Made by a program: the position numbers and the translations under genes
Assembly: GCA_964613485.1 (NCBI GenBank)
Contig: CAZTHB010000007.1
Span: 1-29,763 of the forward strand
Source: JADZGC01 sp964613485
Lineage (GTDB): Bacteria; Patescibacteriota; Saccharimonadia; CAILAD01; GCA-016700035
Direction of reading: 5' to 3'
DNA: 29,763 bases
The notes under the pieces: model-generated
Database searches by the model: none
Seen by the model: the letters and a program-made list of their open reading frames with translations, nothing else
Told to the model about the DNA's origin: nothing
In this document: positions 7,078 through 14,416 of the stretch, piece by piece
Position numbering within the stretch: the stretch's first letter is position 1
Layout: each line of letters begins with the position of its first letter

Positions 7078-7277
7078 ATGAGCCGTTCACTCAAAAAAGG
7101 TCCATACGTAGACCAAAAACTTCTTAAGAAGATCATGGCTCTCGGTCCAACTGACAAAACTGTCATTAAGACTTGGGCACGTGGTAGTTCGATTACTCCA
7201 GAAATGGTAGGTAAGACTATCGCGGTACATAATGGCAAGTCGCACCTACCGGTGTTCGTATCAGAGAATATGGTTGG
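7078..7277 (+). CDS. rpsS: 30S ribosomal protein S19, 3' end lost in gap
   Basis: S19 binds 16S rRNA in the 30S head near the A-site tRNA. 67 residues are seen (MSRSLKKGPYVDQKLLKKI, TWARGSSITPEMVGKTIAVHNGKSHLPVFVSENMVG), so about 25 of the usual ~92 are missing in the Ns. The frame stays open across the Ns into rpsC by chance; the apparent 163-residue product is a chimera, not a real fusion. Confidence 0.95.
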
Positions 7278-7377
7278 NNNNNNNNNNNNNNNNNNNNNNN
7301 NNNNNNNNNNNNNNNNNNNNNNNNNNNNNNNNNNNNNNNNNNNNNNNNNNNNNNNNNNNNNNNNNNNNNNNNNNNNN
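7278..7377. other. Scaffold gap hiding rplV and parts of rpsS and rpsC
   Basis: 100 Ns with no duplicated flanks. The left side ends inside S19 and the right side resumes in the last third of S3. From family sizes, the true gap should hold about 25 codons of rpsS, a complete rplV (L22, about 115 codons) and about 145 codons of rpsC, roughly 0.8-0.9 kb. The N length is therefore a placeholder. Confidence 0.9.
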
Positions 7378-7569
7378 GCACTTGGGGTGAAGGCAAGTGT
7401 TTCTGGTCGCTTGAACGGTGCAGATATGGCTCGTCGAGAAACCGTTGCAGAAGGCAGTATCCCACTTCATACGATCCGCGCTAAGATTAGCTACGCAACC
7501 GCAGAAGCAAGCACAACTTTCGGCGTAATCGGCGTGAAGGTATGGATTTACCGAGGAGAGGAGAGCTAA
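7378..7569 (+). CDS. rpsC: 30S ribosomal protein S3, C-terminal part (5' end in gap)
   Basis: S3 forms part of the mRNA entry tunnel and helicase of the 30S subunit. 63 residues are seen, with the hallmark C-terminal block VSGRLNGADMARRETVAEGSIPLHTIRA...TTFGVIGVKVWIYRGE. This corresponds to roughly residue 146 onward of a ~210-residue S3; the KH-domain half is in the preceding gap. It ends 3 nt before rplP. Confidence 0.96.
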   Translation, partial: ALGVKASVSGRLNGADMARRETVAEGSIPLHTIRAKISYATAEASTTFGVIGVKVWIYRGEES

Positions 7570-7572
7570 GCT

Positions 7573-7989
7573 ATGTTACTTCCTCGCAAGACTAAGTTCC
7601 GTAAGGCCTTTAAGGGTAAAAACGTTGGTGCAGCTACCCGAGGTACTAATATCGACTTTGGTCGATATGGACTGCGCGTTCTTGAAAATGAGCGTCTGAC
7701 ATCGCGTCAGATTGAAGCTGCTCGTCGAGCTATGACTCGTTATATTAAGCGTGGTGGTAAGGTGTGGATTCGCGTATTTCCTCATACCCCAGTCACTCAA
7801 AAGCCAAACGAAGTGCGTATGGGATCAGGAAAAGGCGCAGTAGATCATTATGTTGCAAAAGTCCAAGCAGGCCGCATTATCTTTGAGCTTGATGGGGTAT
7901 CTGAAGAAGTTGCAAAAGAAGCTATGCGCCTCGCAGGTCGTAAATTGCCAGTGAAGTCACGCTTTGTGACTCGCGAGGCAGGAGAATAA
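7573..7989 (+). CDS. rplP: 50S ribosomal protein L16
   Basis: L16 organises the A-site tRNA region of the 50S subunit. 138 residues, standard length, with MLLPRKTKFRKAFKGKN, FGRYGLRVLENERLTSRQIEAARRA, IRVFPHTPVTQKPNEVRMGSGKG and the GRKLPVKSRFV end. GGAGAG lies 11 nt before the ATG. The gene sits 3 nt after rpsC and 3 nt before rpmC. Confidence 0.98.
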   Translation: MLLPRKTKFRKAFKGKNVGAATRGTNIDFGRYGLRVLENERLTSRQIEAARRAMTRYIKRGGKVWIRVFPHTPVTQKPNEVRMGSGKGAVDHYVAKVQAGRIIFELDGVSEEVAKEAMRLAGRKLPVKSRFVTREAGE

Positions 7990-7992
7990 GCT

Positions 7993-8205
7993 ATGAAAAT
8001 GACTGAAATTCGTGCGAAAAATGATGCAGAGCTCGCGCGACTCGTGACTGAAACTCGTGAAAAGATTGCTCAGGCACACATTGACTTGCGCACTAAAGAA
8101 GTGAAAAACGTGAAAGAAATTCACAACCTAAAGCAAATTATTGCTCGCGCCCTAACAGTGCAGTCCGAACGTGAGCTAGCAGAACTGGAGAAGCAAAATG
8201 GCTAG
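7993..8205 (+). CDS. rpmC: 50S ribosomal protein L29
   Basis: L29 is a small two-helix protein near the exit tunnel next to L23. 70 residues, mostly helical, with the family pattern LRTKEVKNVKEIHNLKQIIARALTVQSERE. A second in-frame ATG at 7999 could also serve as start. Its 3' end overlaps the rpsQ start by 8 nt. Confidence 0.95.
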   Translation: MKMTEIRAKNDAELARLVTETREKIAQAHIDLRTKEVKNVKEIHNLKQIIARALTVQSERELAELEKQNG

Positions 8206-8461
8206 AACTATGATCGGAAAAGTTGTATCAAACAAGATGGATAAGACCGCCGTCGTGTTGGTTGAGCGTGCAAAAAATCACCCTATCTATCGCAAGCGGT
8301 ACAGTGTTTCTACTCGATTCAAAGCTCATGATGCGGATAATACTGCGCAGCTTGGTGATGTCGTTGAGATTACGGAAACTCGCCCAATGAGCGCTGATAA
8401 GCACTTTGCCATTACACGTATCGTTGAAGCTGCACCGAAGCAAGAGGAGGCTGCCAAATGA
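8198..8461 (+). CDS. rpsQ: 30S ribosomal protein S17
   Basis: S17 is an OB-fold 16S rRNA-binding protein needed early in 30S assembly. 87 residues. Typical blocks are MIGKVVSNKMDKTAVVLVER, HPIYRKRYSVSTRFKAHD, GDVVEITETRPMSADKHFAI. GGAG lies shortly upstream within rpmC. The stop overlaps the rplN start (ATGA). Confidence 0.97.
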   Translation: MARTMIGKVVSNKMDKTAVVLVERAKNHPIYRKRYSVSTRFKAHDADNTAQLGDVVEITETRPMSADKHFAITRIVEAAPKQEEAAK

Positions 8462-8826
8462 TTCAGCCCCAGACAATGCTAAAGGTTGCTGATAACACCG
8501 GTGCCAAGCGTATTATGTGTATTAAGGTACTCGGTGGCTCGAAGCGTCGTTATGCCAAGATAGGCGACGTATTTGTTGCATCTGTAAAGGCTGCTACCCC
8601 AAATGGCACAGTTAAGAAAAAAGAAGTCGTACAGGCCGTTGTAGTTCGCTCTATTAAGCAATCGCGAAGAGCCGATGGCAGCGTGATTCGGTTTGATGAA
8701 AATGCAGCAGTTATCATTGATAAGCAAGGCCAGCCGCGTGGAACTCGTATCTTTGGCCCAGTAGCTCGAGAATTGCGTGATCGAGGCTACATGAAGATCG
8801 TTTCACTTGCTCCGGAGGTGCTCTAA
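8458..8826 (+). CDS. rplN: 50S ribosomal protein L14
   Basis: L14 contacts the 30S subunit (bridge B8) and is the binding site of the silencing factor RsfS. 122 residues, exact family length, with MIQPQTMLKVADNTGAKRIMCIKVLGGS and the C-terminal GTRIFGPVARELRDRGYMKIVSLAPEVL. It overlaps rpsQ as ATGA and rplX as TAATG. Confidence 0.98.
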   Translation: MIQPQTMLKVADNTGAKRIMCIKVLGGSKRRYAKIGDVFVASVKAATPNGTVKKKEVVQAVVVRSIKQSRRADGSVIRFDENAAVIIDKQGQPRGTRIFGPVARELRDRGYMKIVSLAPEVL

Positions 8827-9200
8827 TGAAGCTTAAGCTCAAAGATAAGGTAATGATCGTGTCAGGTCGCGACAAAGGCAAGACCGGTGAGATCCTCGCC
8901 GTGCTTCCAAGCCTTAATAAGGTAGTAGTTGCGGGAGTGAATGTAGTGAAGCGTCATACCAAGCCAACTACTCAAAACCCTAAAGGCGGCATTGTTGAGC
9001 TCACGAAGCCAGTTGATATCTCGAAGGTAATGGTATTAGACCCAAAGACTAATAAGCCCGCACGTATTAGCTATAAGCTCACAAAAGAAGGTAAAGAGCG
9101 GATCTTCAAGGTTGCTCAGTTCAGTAATAAGAAAACGAAGAAAGACGTCGTCAAGCCAGCTGAAAAGGCAACCAAGCAGAAAGCTGAGGTAAAGAAATGA
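8826..9200 (+). CDS. rplX: 50S ribosomal protein L24
   Basis: L24 is one of two 50S assembly initiators and lies near the exit tunnel. 124 residues: an N-terminal KOW domain (KDKVMIVSGRDKGKTGEILAVLP), the conserved GVNVVKRHTKPTTQNPKGGI, and a lysine-rich tail of about 25 residues that makes it longer than usual. The stop overlaps the rplE start (ATGA). Confidence 0.97.
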   Translation: MKLKLKDKVMIVSGRDKGKTGEILAVLPSLNKVVVAGVNVVKRHTKPTTQNPKGGIVELTKPVDISKVMVLDPKTNKPARISYKLTKEGKERIFKVAQFSNKKTKKDVVKPAEKATKQKAEVKK

Positions 9201-9582
9201 ATCGACTACTCGAAAAATATCAGACAGCAGTAGCTGGCCATATTAAGGAACAGCTGGGCCTTAAGAATGTCCACCAGACACCAAGACTTGTTAAGGTTGT
9301 CGTATCGGTTGGAGTAGGGCGTGCGGTAGTTGATCAGAAATACCTCGACAATGCGGTCGCGACACTTCGTAAGCTAACNNNNNNNNNNNNNNNNNNNNNN
9401 NNNNNNNNNNNNNNNNNNNNNNNNNNNNNNNNNNNNNNNNNNNNNNNNNNNNNNNNNNNNNNNNNNNNNNNNNNNNNNCGCATGGTATACAGATTACACT
9501 TGTAACCACTGCAACAAATAAGGAACAGGGCGAAGCGTTATTGCGTGGGCTCGGTGTTCCACTCGAAAGGAAGGAGAAGTAA
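9197..9582 (+). CDS. rplE: 50S ribosomal protein L5, middle lost in gap
   Basis: L5 binds 5S rRNA and contacts P-site tRNA. The N-terminal 60 residues (MNRLLEKYQTAVAGHIKEQL...TPRLVKVVVSVGVG) come before the Ns. The C-terminal 33 codons (9481-9582; HGIQITLVTTATNKEQGEAL, then LLRGLGVPLERKEK) come after them in a different frame. A normal L5 of ~180 residues implies about 85 codons are missing, more than the 100 Ns can hold. It ends 2 nt before rpsN. Confidence 0.94.
9379..9478. other. Scaffold gap inside rplE
   Basis: 100 Ns without duplicated flanks. The frame differs on the two sides, and about 250 nt of L5 coding sequence is expected, so the N count is a placeholder. Confidence 0.9.
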
Positions 9583-9584
9583 CC

Positions 9585-9854
9585 ATGGCCCGAAAAGCAT
9601 TATTCGAACGTGAAAAGAAGCGCTCTAAGTTAGCTGATAAGTACGCAGCCAAGCGAGCTGAAATGAAGGCGGCCGGTGACTATGAAGGCCTGGCCAAACT
9701 TCCCCGCAATGCAAACCCAATTCGTCAGCGTAATCGTTGTGAGATCACTGGTCGTAGCCGTGGCTACATTCGTCAGTTTGGTCTATCGCGCATTACGTTT
9801 CGAGAACACGCCTCAAATGGTGAGATCCCTGGTGTGAGAAAGGCTAGCTGGTAA
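9585..9854 (+). CDS. rpsN: 30S ribosomal protein S14, long zinc-free type
   Basis: S14 completes the 30S head and contacts S3 and S19. 89 residues, the long form. Only one cysteine occurs (NRCEITGRSRGYIRQFGLSRITFRE), so it lacks the two CxxC pairs of the short zinc-binding form. AAGGAG lies about 10 nt before the ATG, at the end of rplE. The C-terminal GEIPGVRKASW is standard. Confidence 0.98.
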   Translation: MARKALFEREKKRSKLADKYAAKRAEMKAAGDYEGLAKLPRNANPIRQRNRCEITGRSRGYIRQFGLSRITFREHASNGEIPGVRKASW

Positions 9855-9864
9855 AGGCAATACT

Positions 9865-10260
9865 ATGATTACAACAGACCCAATCGCAGATATGTTGACC
9901 CGCATTCGAAACGCTGTTGCCGCTGGCAAAAGCGAAGTAACTATGCCTTACTCAAAGATGAAGGCGCATATCGCAGAAATCCTCAAGAAAAACGGATATC
10001 TTTCAAATATTAGCGTAGACGAATCAGGTGTAGCTAAGCAGATGACCGTTCAGATAGACCAGTCTGAAGTGAAGAAGCAGCTTACTGCGATCCAGCGTGT
10101 TTCTAAGCCAGGTCGTCGCATGTATGCAAAGCGCGACGAAATACCACGTGTTCTTGGTGGCCGCGGCATCGTGATCGTGTCGACTTCGGCAGGCGTGATG
10201 ACTGGCTACGAAGCTCGTGCCAAAGGCCTTGGTGGTGAATTAATTTGTAAGGTATGGTAG
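9865..10260 (+). CDS. rpsH: 30S ribosomal protein S8
   Basis: S8 binds 16S helix 21 and is central to 30S platform assembly. 131 residues, standard length: TDPIADMLTRIRNAVAAGKSEVTMPYSKMK at the N-terminus, SKPGRRMYAKRDEIPRVLGGRGIVIVSTSAGVMT and the terminal GGELICKVW at the C-terminus. Packed between rpsN and rplF with gaps of 10 and 7 nt. Confidence 0.98.
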   Translation: MITTDPIADMLTRIRNAVAAGKSEVTMPYSKMKAHIAEILKKNGYLSNISVDESGVAKQMTVQIDQSEVKKQLTAIQRVSKPGRRMYAKRDEIPRVLGGRGIVIVSTSAGVMTGYEARAKGLGGELICKVW

Positions 10261-10267
10261 GTGAACT

Positions 10268-10810
10268 ATGAGTAGAATTGGACGTAACCCCATTACTATC
10301 CCCGCAGGCACAACAGTGACTATCGAGGGGCTAACCTTGACTGCTAAAGGCACCAAGGGTGAACTATCCGTAGTGCTTTCGCCTGGATTTAGTATCAAGC
10401 AAGACGCCGAGCAGCTTATCGTTGAGCAGCAGGTCCAAAATCGTATTACGAATGCTCAGTTTGGGCTCATGCGCACTCTGATCGATAATGTGGTTCAAGG
10501 AGTTACTAACGGCTTTACAAAACAGCTCGAGATGAATGGTGTAGGCTTTCGCGTTGAGAAAAAAGGAAATGATTTGCAGTTCTCGCTCGGGTTTTCGCAC
10601 AAGATCGACTTCACTGCACCAGAGGGCATAGAGCTAAACATTGAAGGCAATATTATTTCAGTCAGTGGCGCAGATAAGCAGCTTGTAGGCTCTGTTGCAG
10701 CTCAAATACGAGCACTCAAGAAGCCTGAGCCTTACAAGGGCAAGGGTATTAAGTATGTTGGCGAGCGCATTAGGCGTAAGGCAGGAAAGGCAGCAGCTAA
10801 GGCTGCGTAA
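10268..10810 (+). CDS. rplF: 50S ribosomal protein L6
   Basis: L6 lies near the GTPase-associated region and sarcin-ricin loop of the 50S subunit. 180 residues with the internal two-fold repeat of the family: MSRIGRNPITIPAGTTVTI, the linker GFTKQLEMNGVGFRVE and the C-terminal signature PEPYKGKGIKYVGERIRRKAGK. It ends with an alanine/lysine tail. Confidence 0.98.
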   Translation: MSRIGRNPITIPAGTTVTIEGLTLTAKGTKGELSVVLSPGFSIKQDAEQLIVEQQVQNRITNAQFGLMRTLIDNVVQGVTNGFTKQLEMNGVGFRVEKKGNDLQFSLGFSHKIDFTAPEGIELNIEGNIISVSGADKQLVGSVAAQIRALKKPEPYKGKGIKYVGERIRRKAGKAAAKAA

Positions 10811-10821
10811 GGGATACGATT

Positions 10822-11184
10822 ATGCTAAAAGAATTACGATTAAAACGAAATCACAGTGTGCGACGCAGCTTGCGTACGCGAACTCGTCTTCATGGTACTG
10901 CTGAACGACCTAGATTAAGCGTACATATCTCATTACGAAATGTTGCAGCTCAGCTGATCAACGACGATGCCCAAAAGACGCTTGTGTCAGTATCTACTAT
11001 CGGGCAAAAAGATTTGGATAAGAAGACTATGACCGAAAAGGCAACGTGGGTTGGGCAACAAATTGCTGACGCAGCACTCAAAGTAAAAGTAACTTCAGCT
11101 ACGTTCGACCGAGGCGCAAAGCGCTATCATGGTCGAGTTGCAGCACTCGCTGACGCAGCTCGCAAGAAGGGATTGGAGATATAA
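10822..11184 (+). CDS. rplR: 50S ribosomal protein L18
   Basis: L18 binds 5S rRNA together with L5. 120 residues with the basic N-terminal arm (RLKRNHSVRRSLR), the core RPRLSVHISLRNVAAQLIND and the C-terminal FDRGAKRYHGRVAALADAAR, which matches the usual FDRGGYKYHGRV block. It ends 1 nt before rpsE. Confidence 0.97.
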   Translation: MLKELRLKRNHSVRRSLRTRTRLHGTAERPRLSVHISLRNVAAQLINDDAQKTLVSVSTIGQKDLDKKTMTEKATWVGQQIADAALKVKVTSATFDRGAKRYHGRVAALADAARKKGLEI

Positions 11185-11185
11185 T

Positions 11186-11704
11186 ATGCGACCTACGAAT
11201 CAAAGACCAGGAACCCAGCAAGAATCTACCGGCCCAGAGTTGATTGAGCGCATGATCTCATTGGATCGCGTAACTCGCGTGGTAAAAGGTGGGCGTCGTT
11301 TCCGTTTCCGTGCAACAGTAGTTGTTGGTGATGGACATGGTGGAGTCGGAGTTGGTGTAGGTAAAGGCCGTGACGTTGCTTCTGCAATTCAGAAAGCCAC
11401 ATTGGTTGGCCGCAAGAGTCTTTTTACACTCAAGCTGACTGGGACTACAATCGCCCACGAAGTAGAGGCTAAGTTTGGTGGCGCTCGCGTATTTATGAAG
11501 CCGGCTCCAGAAGGAACCGGTGTGATCGCTGGTGGAGCAGTGCGTTCCGTCTTGGAAGTAGCTGGCGTACGCGATGTATTCACAAAGGCCTTGGGTAGTA
11601 CGAACAAGATTAATAATGCCCAAGCCACATTGGTTGCATTACAGGCGCTCAAGCACGATGAAATCCCTGGCAAGAAAGCAGCCCAGAAGGAGACTGTCAA
11701 ATGA
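11186..11704 (+). CDS. rpsE: 30S ribosomal protein S5
   Basis: S5 is involved in decoding fidelity and mRNA unwinding. 172 residues from the ATG at 11186, chosen because it lies 1 nt after the rplR stop and matches the family N-terminus; an in-frame ATG at 11129 lies inside rplR. The dsRBD-like domain (RVTRVVKGGRRFRFRATVVVGDGHG) and the C-terminal domain (KPAPEGTGVIAGGAVRSVLEVAGVRD) are both present. It overlaps rplO by ATGA, leaving no space for rpmD. Confidence 0.98.
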   Translation: MRPTNQRPGTQQESTGPELIERMISLDRVTRVVKGGRRFRFRATVVVGDGHGGVGVGVGKGRDVASAIQKATLVGRKSLFTLKLTGTTIAHEVEAKFGGARVFMKPAPEGTGVIAGGAVRSVLEVAGVRDVFTKALGSTNKINNAQATLVALQALKHDEIPGKKAAQKETVK

Positions 11705-12189
11705 AGTTTCATGAATTAGCACTGAAGGCACACACGAAGGTTACGCGTGTTGGTCGCGGTATATCGGCAGGTGGTGGCAAAACCGCCGGCCGTGGTACAA
11801 AGGGTCAGAAGGCTCGAACTGGTAAAAAACTCAAGCCAGGGTTTGAGGGTGGTCAGACAAAACTTTCGATGCGTCTTCCGAAGGTACGCGGATTTAAGCA
11901 TGCCGGTATTTCTTATCAGCTCGTTCGTCTCGCACAGCTTGATGCGGCAGGTCTAAAGAAGGTAAATGCAGCCAGTTTGAAAGAGCTTGGTCTCATTAAG
12001 CACGTTGATCGTCCAGTAAAGCTTGTCGGTCCTGGAACACCTAAGGATGCGCTGACTATTGAAGTTCAAGCGAGCTCACAGCCTGCGCTCAAGGCAGTAG
12101 AAAAAGCTGGCGGGACAGTTAAGATTGTTGCGCTTAGTGCGAAGGCCGCACAAAAATCTGATAAAACCGTCGAAAAAGACGTAAAATAA
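11701..12189 (+). CDS. rplO: 50S ribosomal protein L15
   Basis: L15 is a late-assembly 50S protein with a long unstructured N-terminal arm. 162 residues: VGRGISAGGGKTAGRGTKGQKARTG, FEGGQTKLSMRLPKVRGF and the globular C-terminal domain, ending in a lysine-rich tail. Its start overlaps rpsE (ATGA); in most bacteria rpmD (L30) would lie between them. It is followed by 49 nt before secY. Confidence 0.97.
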   Translation: MKFHELALKAHTKVTRVGRGISAGGGKTAGRGTKGQKARTGKKLKPGFEGGQTKLSMRLPKVRGFKHAGISYQLVRLAQLDAAGLKKVNAASLKELGLIKHVDRPVKLVGPGTPKDALTIEVQASSQPALKAVEKAGGTVKIVALSAKAAQKSDKTVEKDVK

Positions 12190-12216
12190 TTCTCTGACAA
12201 TCGAGGAGGGTAGTAG

Positions 12217-12237
12217 ATGGGGTATACTGTAAGTTGA
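12217..12237 (+). other. Possible 6-codon leader ORF upstream of secY
   Basis: The best ribosome site near secY, GAGGAGGG (12203-12210), is correctly spaced not for secY but for an ATG at 12217 that opens a 6-residue ORF (MGYTVS) ending in TGA 1 nt before the secY ATG. It could couple translation to secY. Alternatively it is coincidental, since the -10-like TATACT lies inside it. Confidence 0.35.
12223..12228 (+). promoter_or_regulatory. Possible -10 box (TATACT) for secY
   Basis: TATACT ends 10 nt before the secY ATG and could give a nearly leaderless secY transcript. No good -35 is seen at 16-18 bp (CTGACA is 23 bp away), so this is weaker than the other promoters. Confidence 0.3.
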
Positions 12238-12238
12238 C

Positions 12239-13555
12239 ATGAATCGGTCAAACATAAATCAGCTTTGGAAGAATAAAGATTTACGCAAGCGCATATTCGT
12301 TATCGCGGGCATTCTCATTGTATATAGCTTGCTGACGCATATTCCGGTTCCTGTACCAGACTCAAAGCGCCTCCAGACTTTCTTGCTCTCATTTTTTTCG
12401 CGCACTCCGATTCTCGGGTTCGCAAATCTATTTACAGGTGGCGCCCTGTCTAACTTTTCGATTATCGCGATGGGGATTGGGCCCTATATCACTGCTTCAA
12501 TCGTAGTCCAACTATTACAGCAAGTGATTCCAGCTTGGGAGAGTCTCTCTAAAGAAGGAGAGCGTGGTAGACAACAACTGAATCAATATATGCGGTATTT
12601 GACAGTCCCTCTCGCGGTCGTGCAATCATTTGCAGTGATCGCGTTAGTCAGGCAGCTATCGCAACAAACTACGGGGGCCGATCTCATTGGCAATCCGAGC
12701 ATTGGGCAATGGGCATTCCTTATCCTGACCATGGTGGCTGGCTCAATGTTGCTCATGTGGCTTGGAGAGCTTATCAGTGAGTATGGCATAGGCAACGGCA
12801 TTTCGATTATTATCGCTGCCGGTATTGTGTCGAGTATACCAGGAGTGATTTCTCAACAAGCCGCGTTACTGCAGGGGGATGCGAGTCAAGCGCTCAAAGT
12901 AGGCTTACTCGGCGTCATATCTTTGGCTTCAGTACTTGTTGTTGTATTGGTCAATGAAGCTCAACGAAATATACCTGTATCTTATGCGCGTCGTAACGCA
13001 TCTCTTGCGAAACATAATAGCGTCGACACACATCTCCCGCTGCGTCTGATCACGGCCGGCGTCATCCCGGTAATCTTTGCGCTAGCTGTACTATCGGTTC
13101 CGACTTTCGTTGGTCAGCTGCTTACAAACGCAAAAACCGCCTGGGTAGCGAAATTTGCACAAAATCTCACCGCTTGGTATTCAAGCGGGTCATGGATCTA
13201 TGATGTGACATATTTTGTCTTAATTTTTGCATTCACATTTTTCTATACGTCTATTGTCTTTAAGCCAACTGAGATAGCTGAAAATCTACAAAAACAGGGA
13301 GGTTTTATACCTGGTATTCGTCCGGGCAAAGAGACAGCAACCTACTTGAAGGCAGTGATTAGGCGACTGAATCTATCTGGTGCATTAGCGCTCGGGATTA
13401 TTGCTATCATGCCGCTTGTTTTAGCGCGTTTCTTCGGAGGAAATCAAAGTATCGCAATCGGAGGGACTGGCGTTTTTATCTTGGTTTCTGTTGCGATTGA
13501 GACCATGAGAAAGGCAGAATCGCGAATTTTGATGGCTACCTATGAAAAGTATTGA
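12239..13555 (+). CDS. secY: Protein translocase subunit SecY
   Basis: SecY is the channel-forming core of the Sec translocon, working with SecE and SecA in the inner membrane. 438 residues and about ten membrane helices. Recognisable blocks: NKDLRKRIFVIAGILIVYSLLTHIPVP, FANLFTGGALSNFSIIAMGIGPYITASIVVQLL, GIGNGISIIIAAGIVSSIP and the cytosolic loop GGFIPGIRPGKETATYL. It follows rplO as in most bacteria, but infA follows directly; adk and map, often found here, are absent from this spot. Confidence 0.98.
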   Translation: MNRSNINQLWKNKDLRKRIFVIAGILIVYSLLTHIPVPVPDSKRLQTFLLSFFSRTPILGFANLFTGGALSNFSIIAMGIGPYITASIVVQLLQQVIPAWESLSKEGERGRQQLNQYMRYLTVPLAVVQSFAVIALVRQLSQQTTGADLIGNPSIGQWAFLILTMVAGSMLLMWLGELISEYGIGNGISIIIAAGIVSSIPGVISQQAALLQGDASQALKVGLLGVISLASVLVVVLVNEAQRNIPVSYARRNASLAKHNSVDTHLPLRLITAGVIPVIFALAVLSVPTFVGQLLTNAKTAWVAKFAQNLTAWYSSGSWIYDVTYFVLIFAFTFFYTSIVFKPTEIAENLQKQGGFIPGIRPGKETATYLKAVIRRLNLSGALALGIIAIMPLVLARFFGGNQSIAIGGTGVFILVSVAIETMRKAESRILMATYEKY

Positions 13556-13573
13556 TTTTACCGCAAAAAAGAC

Positions 13574-13602
13574 TTTACAGATGGGCAATTATCAGATAGA
13601 AT
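13574..13602 (+). promoter_or_regulatory. Promoter upstream of infA
   Basis: TTTACA (13574-13579), 17-bp spacer, TAGAAT (13597-13602). It would start transcription about 15 nt before the infA ATG. No Shine-Dalgarno lies before infA. It would give an internal promoter for infA-rpmJ-rpsM-rpsK-rpsD-rpoA and the genes after them. Confidence 0.6.
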
Positions 13603-13624
13603 TAACAACTGTAGCACTGTAACT

Positions 13625-13846
13625 ATGACCAGCACAAAGGAAGTAATCGAAGTAGAAGGCACGGTTGTCGAAGCACTACCGAACGTAAAGTTTCGTGTAG
13701 AGCTCGAAAACGGCCATATTGTGTTGGCGCATGTTTCAGGCAAGATGCGCATGCACTACATTAAGATACTTCCTGGAGACAAGGTGACATTAGAGATGAC
13801 GCCATATGATCTCGAGAAGGGTCGCATCGTTTACCGTCATCGGTAA
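13625..13846 (+). CDS. infA: Translation initiation factor IF-1
   Basis: IF-1 binds the 30S A site during initiation. 73 residues, a single OB fold: KEVIEVEGTVVEALPNVKFRVELENGH, ILPGDKVTLEMTPYDLEKGRIVYR. The motif order matches the family and length is standard. It leads the infA-rpmJ-rpsM-rpsK-rpsD-rpoA cluster behind its own likely promoter. Confidence 0.98.
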   Translation: MTSTKEVIEVEGTVVEALPNVKFRVELENGHIVLAHVSGKMRMHYIKILPGDKVTLEMTPYDLEKGRIVYRHR

Positions 13847-13890
13847 AGTTACAGTCGATAAGTGAGCTAATAAAAGTAAGGGATGTTTCA

Positions 13891-14004
13891 GTGAAAGTAC
13901 GAGCCGGCGTAAAGCCAATGTGTGATCGTTGCAAAGTCGTTCGTCGTAAAGGCGTCGTTCGTGTTATCTGTGAAAACCCTAAACATAAGCAGCGACAAGG
14001 ATAA
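13891..14004 (+). CDS. rpmJ: 50S ribosomal protein L36, zinc-binding form
   Basis: L36 is the smallest 50S protein and a late-assembly zinc protein. 37 residues from a GTG start, with the expected sequence: KVRAGVKPMCDRCKVVRRKG, then VVRVICENPKHKQRQG. Cys11, Cys14, Cys27 and His33 form the zinc site. It lies between infA and rpsM, its standard place, 7 nt before rpsM. It is easily missed because of its size and GTG start. Confidence 0.97.
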   Translation: MKVRAGVKPMCDRCKVVRRKGVVRVICENPKHKQRQG

Positions 14005-14011
14005 CTAAAGC

Positions 14012-14398
14012 ATGGCACGTATTGCAGGGACTAATATTCCAAATGAGAAGCGAGTAGAAATCGGACTCACGTATGTCTTTGGTATTGGGCTCAAGAGCAG
14101 TCAGGACATTCTCAAGAAGCTTAATATAAGCCCAGATATCCGCGTCAAAGATCTCACTGAGGCCGATCTGACCAAGTTGCGCAATGAACTTGATGAAAAC
14201 TACGAGGTAGAAGCAGAGCTCTCACGTCGAGTGAGCCTCAACATCAAGCGCTTAAAAGAGATCAAGGCCTATCGTGGGCTTCGTCACATCGCTAATCTTC
14301 CATCACGCGGTCAGCGCACCAAGACTAATGGCCGGACTAAGCGAGGGAAGAAAGTTACTATGGGATCAGGACGTAAGAAGGCTGCGGCCAAGACGTAA
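14012..14398 (+). CDS. rpsM: 30S ribosomal protein S13
   Basis: S13 forms 30S-50S bridges in the head and touches P-site tRNA. 128 residues: MARIAGTNIPNEKRVEIGLTYVFGIG, the helix-hairpin region, SYRGLRH-type motif (here AYRGLRHIANLPSRGQRTKTNGRT) and a basic C-terminal tail. It is followed after 18 nt by rpsK. Confidence 0.98.
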   Translation: MARIAGTNIPNEKRVEIGLTYVFGIGLKSSQDILKKLNISPDIRVKDLTEADLTKLRNELDENYEVEAELSRRVSLNIKRLKEIKAYRGLRHIANLPSRGQRTKTNGRTKRGKKVTMGSGRKKAAAKT

Positions 14399-14416
14399 GC
14401 AAAAAAGGACTCAATT

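Noticed and set aside
7278..7377. Loss of rplV (L22) as a lineage feature
   Set aside because: An assembly gap sits exactly where rplV belongs, so absence cannot be concluded.
7078..7569. Novel S19-S3 fusion protein
   Set aside because: The two parts meet only through 100 Ns that happen to keep the frame; rplV and most of rpsC are expected in the gap.
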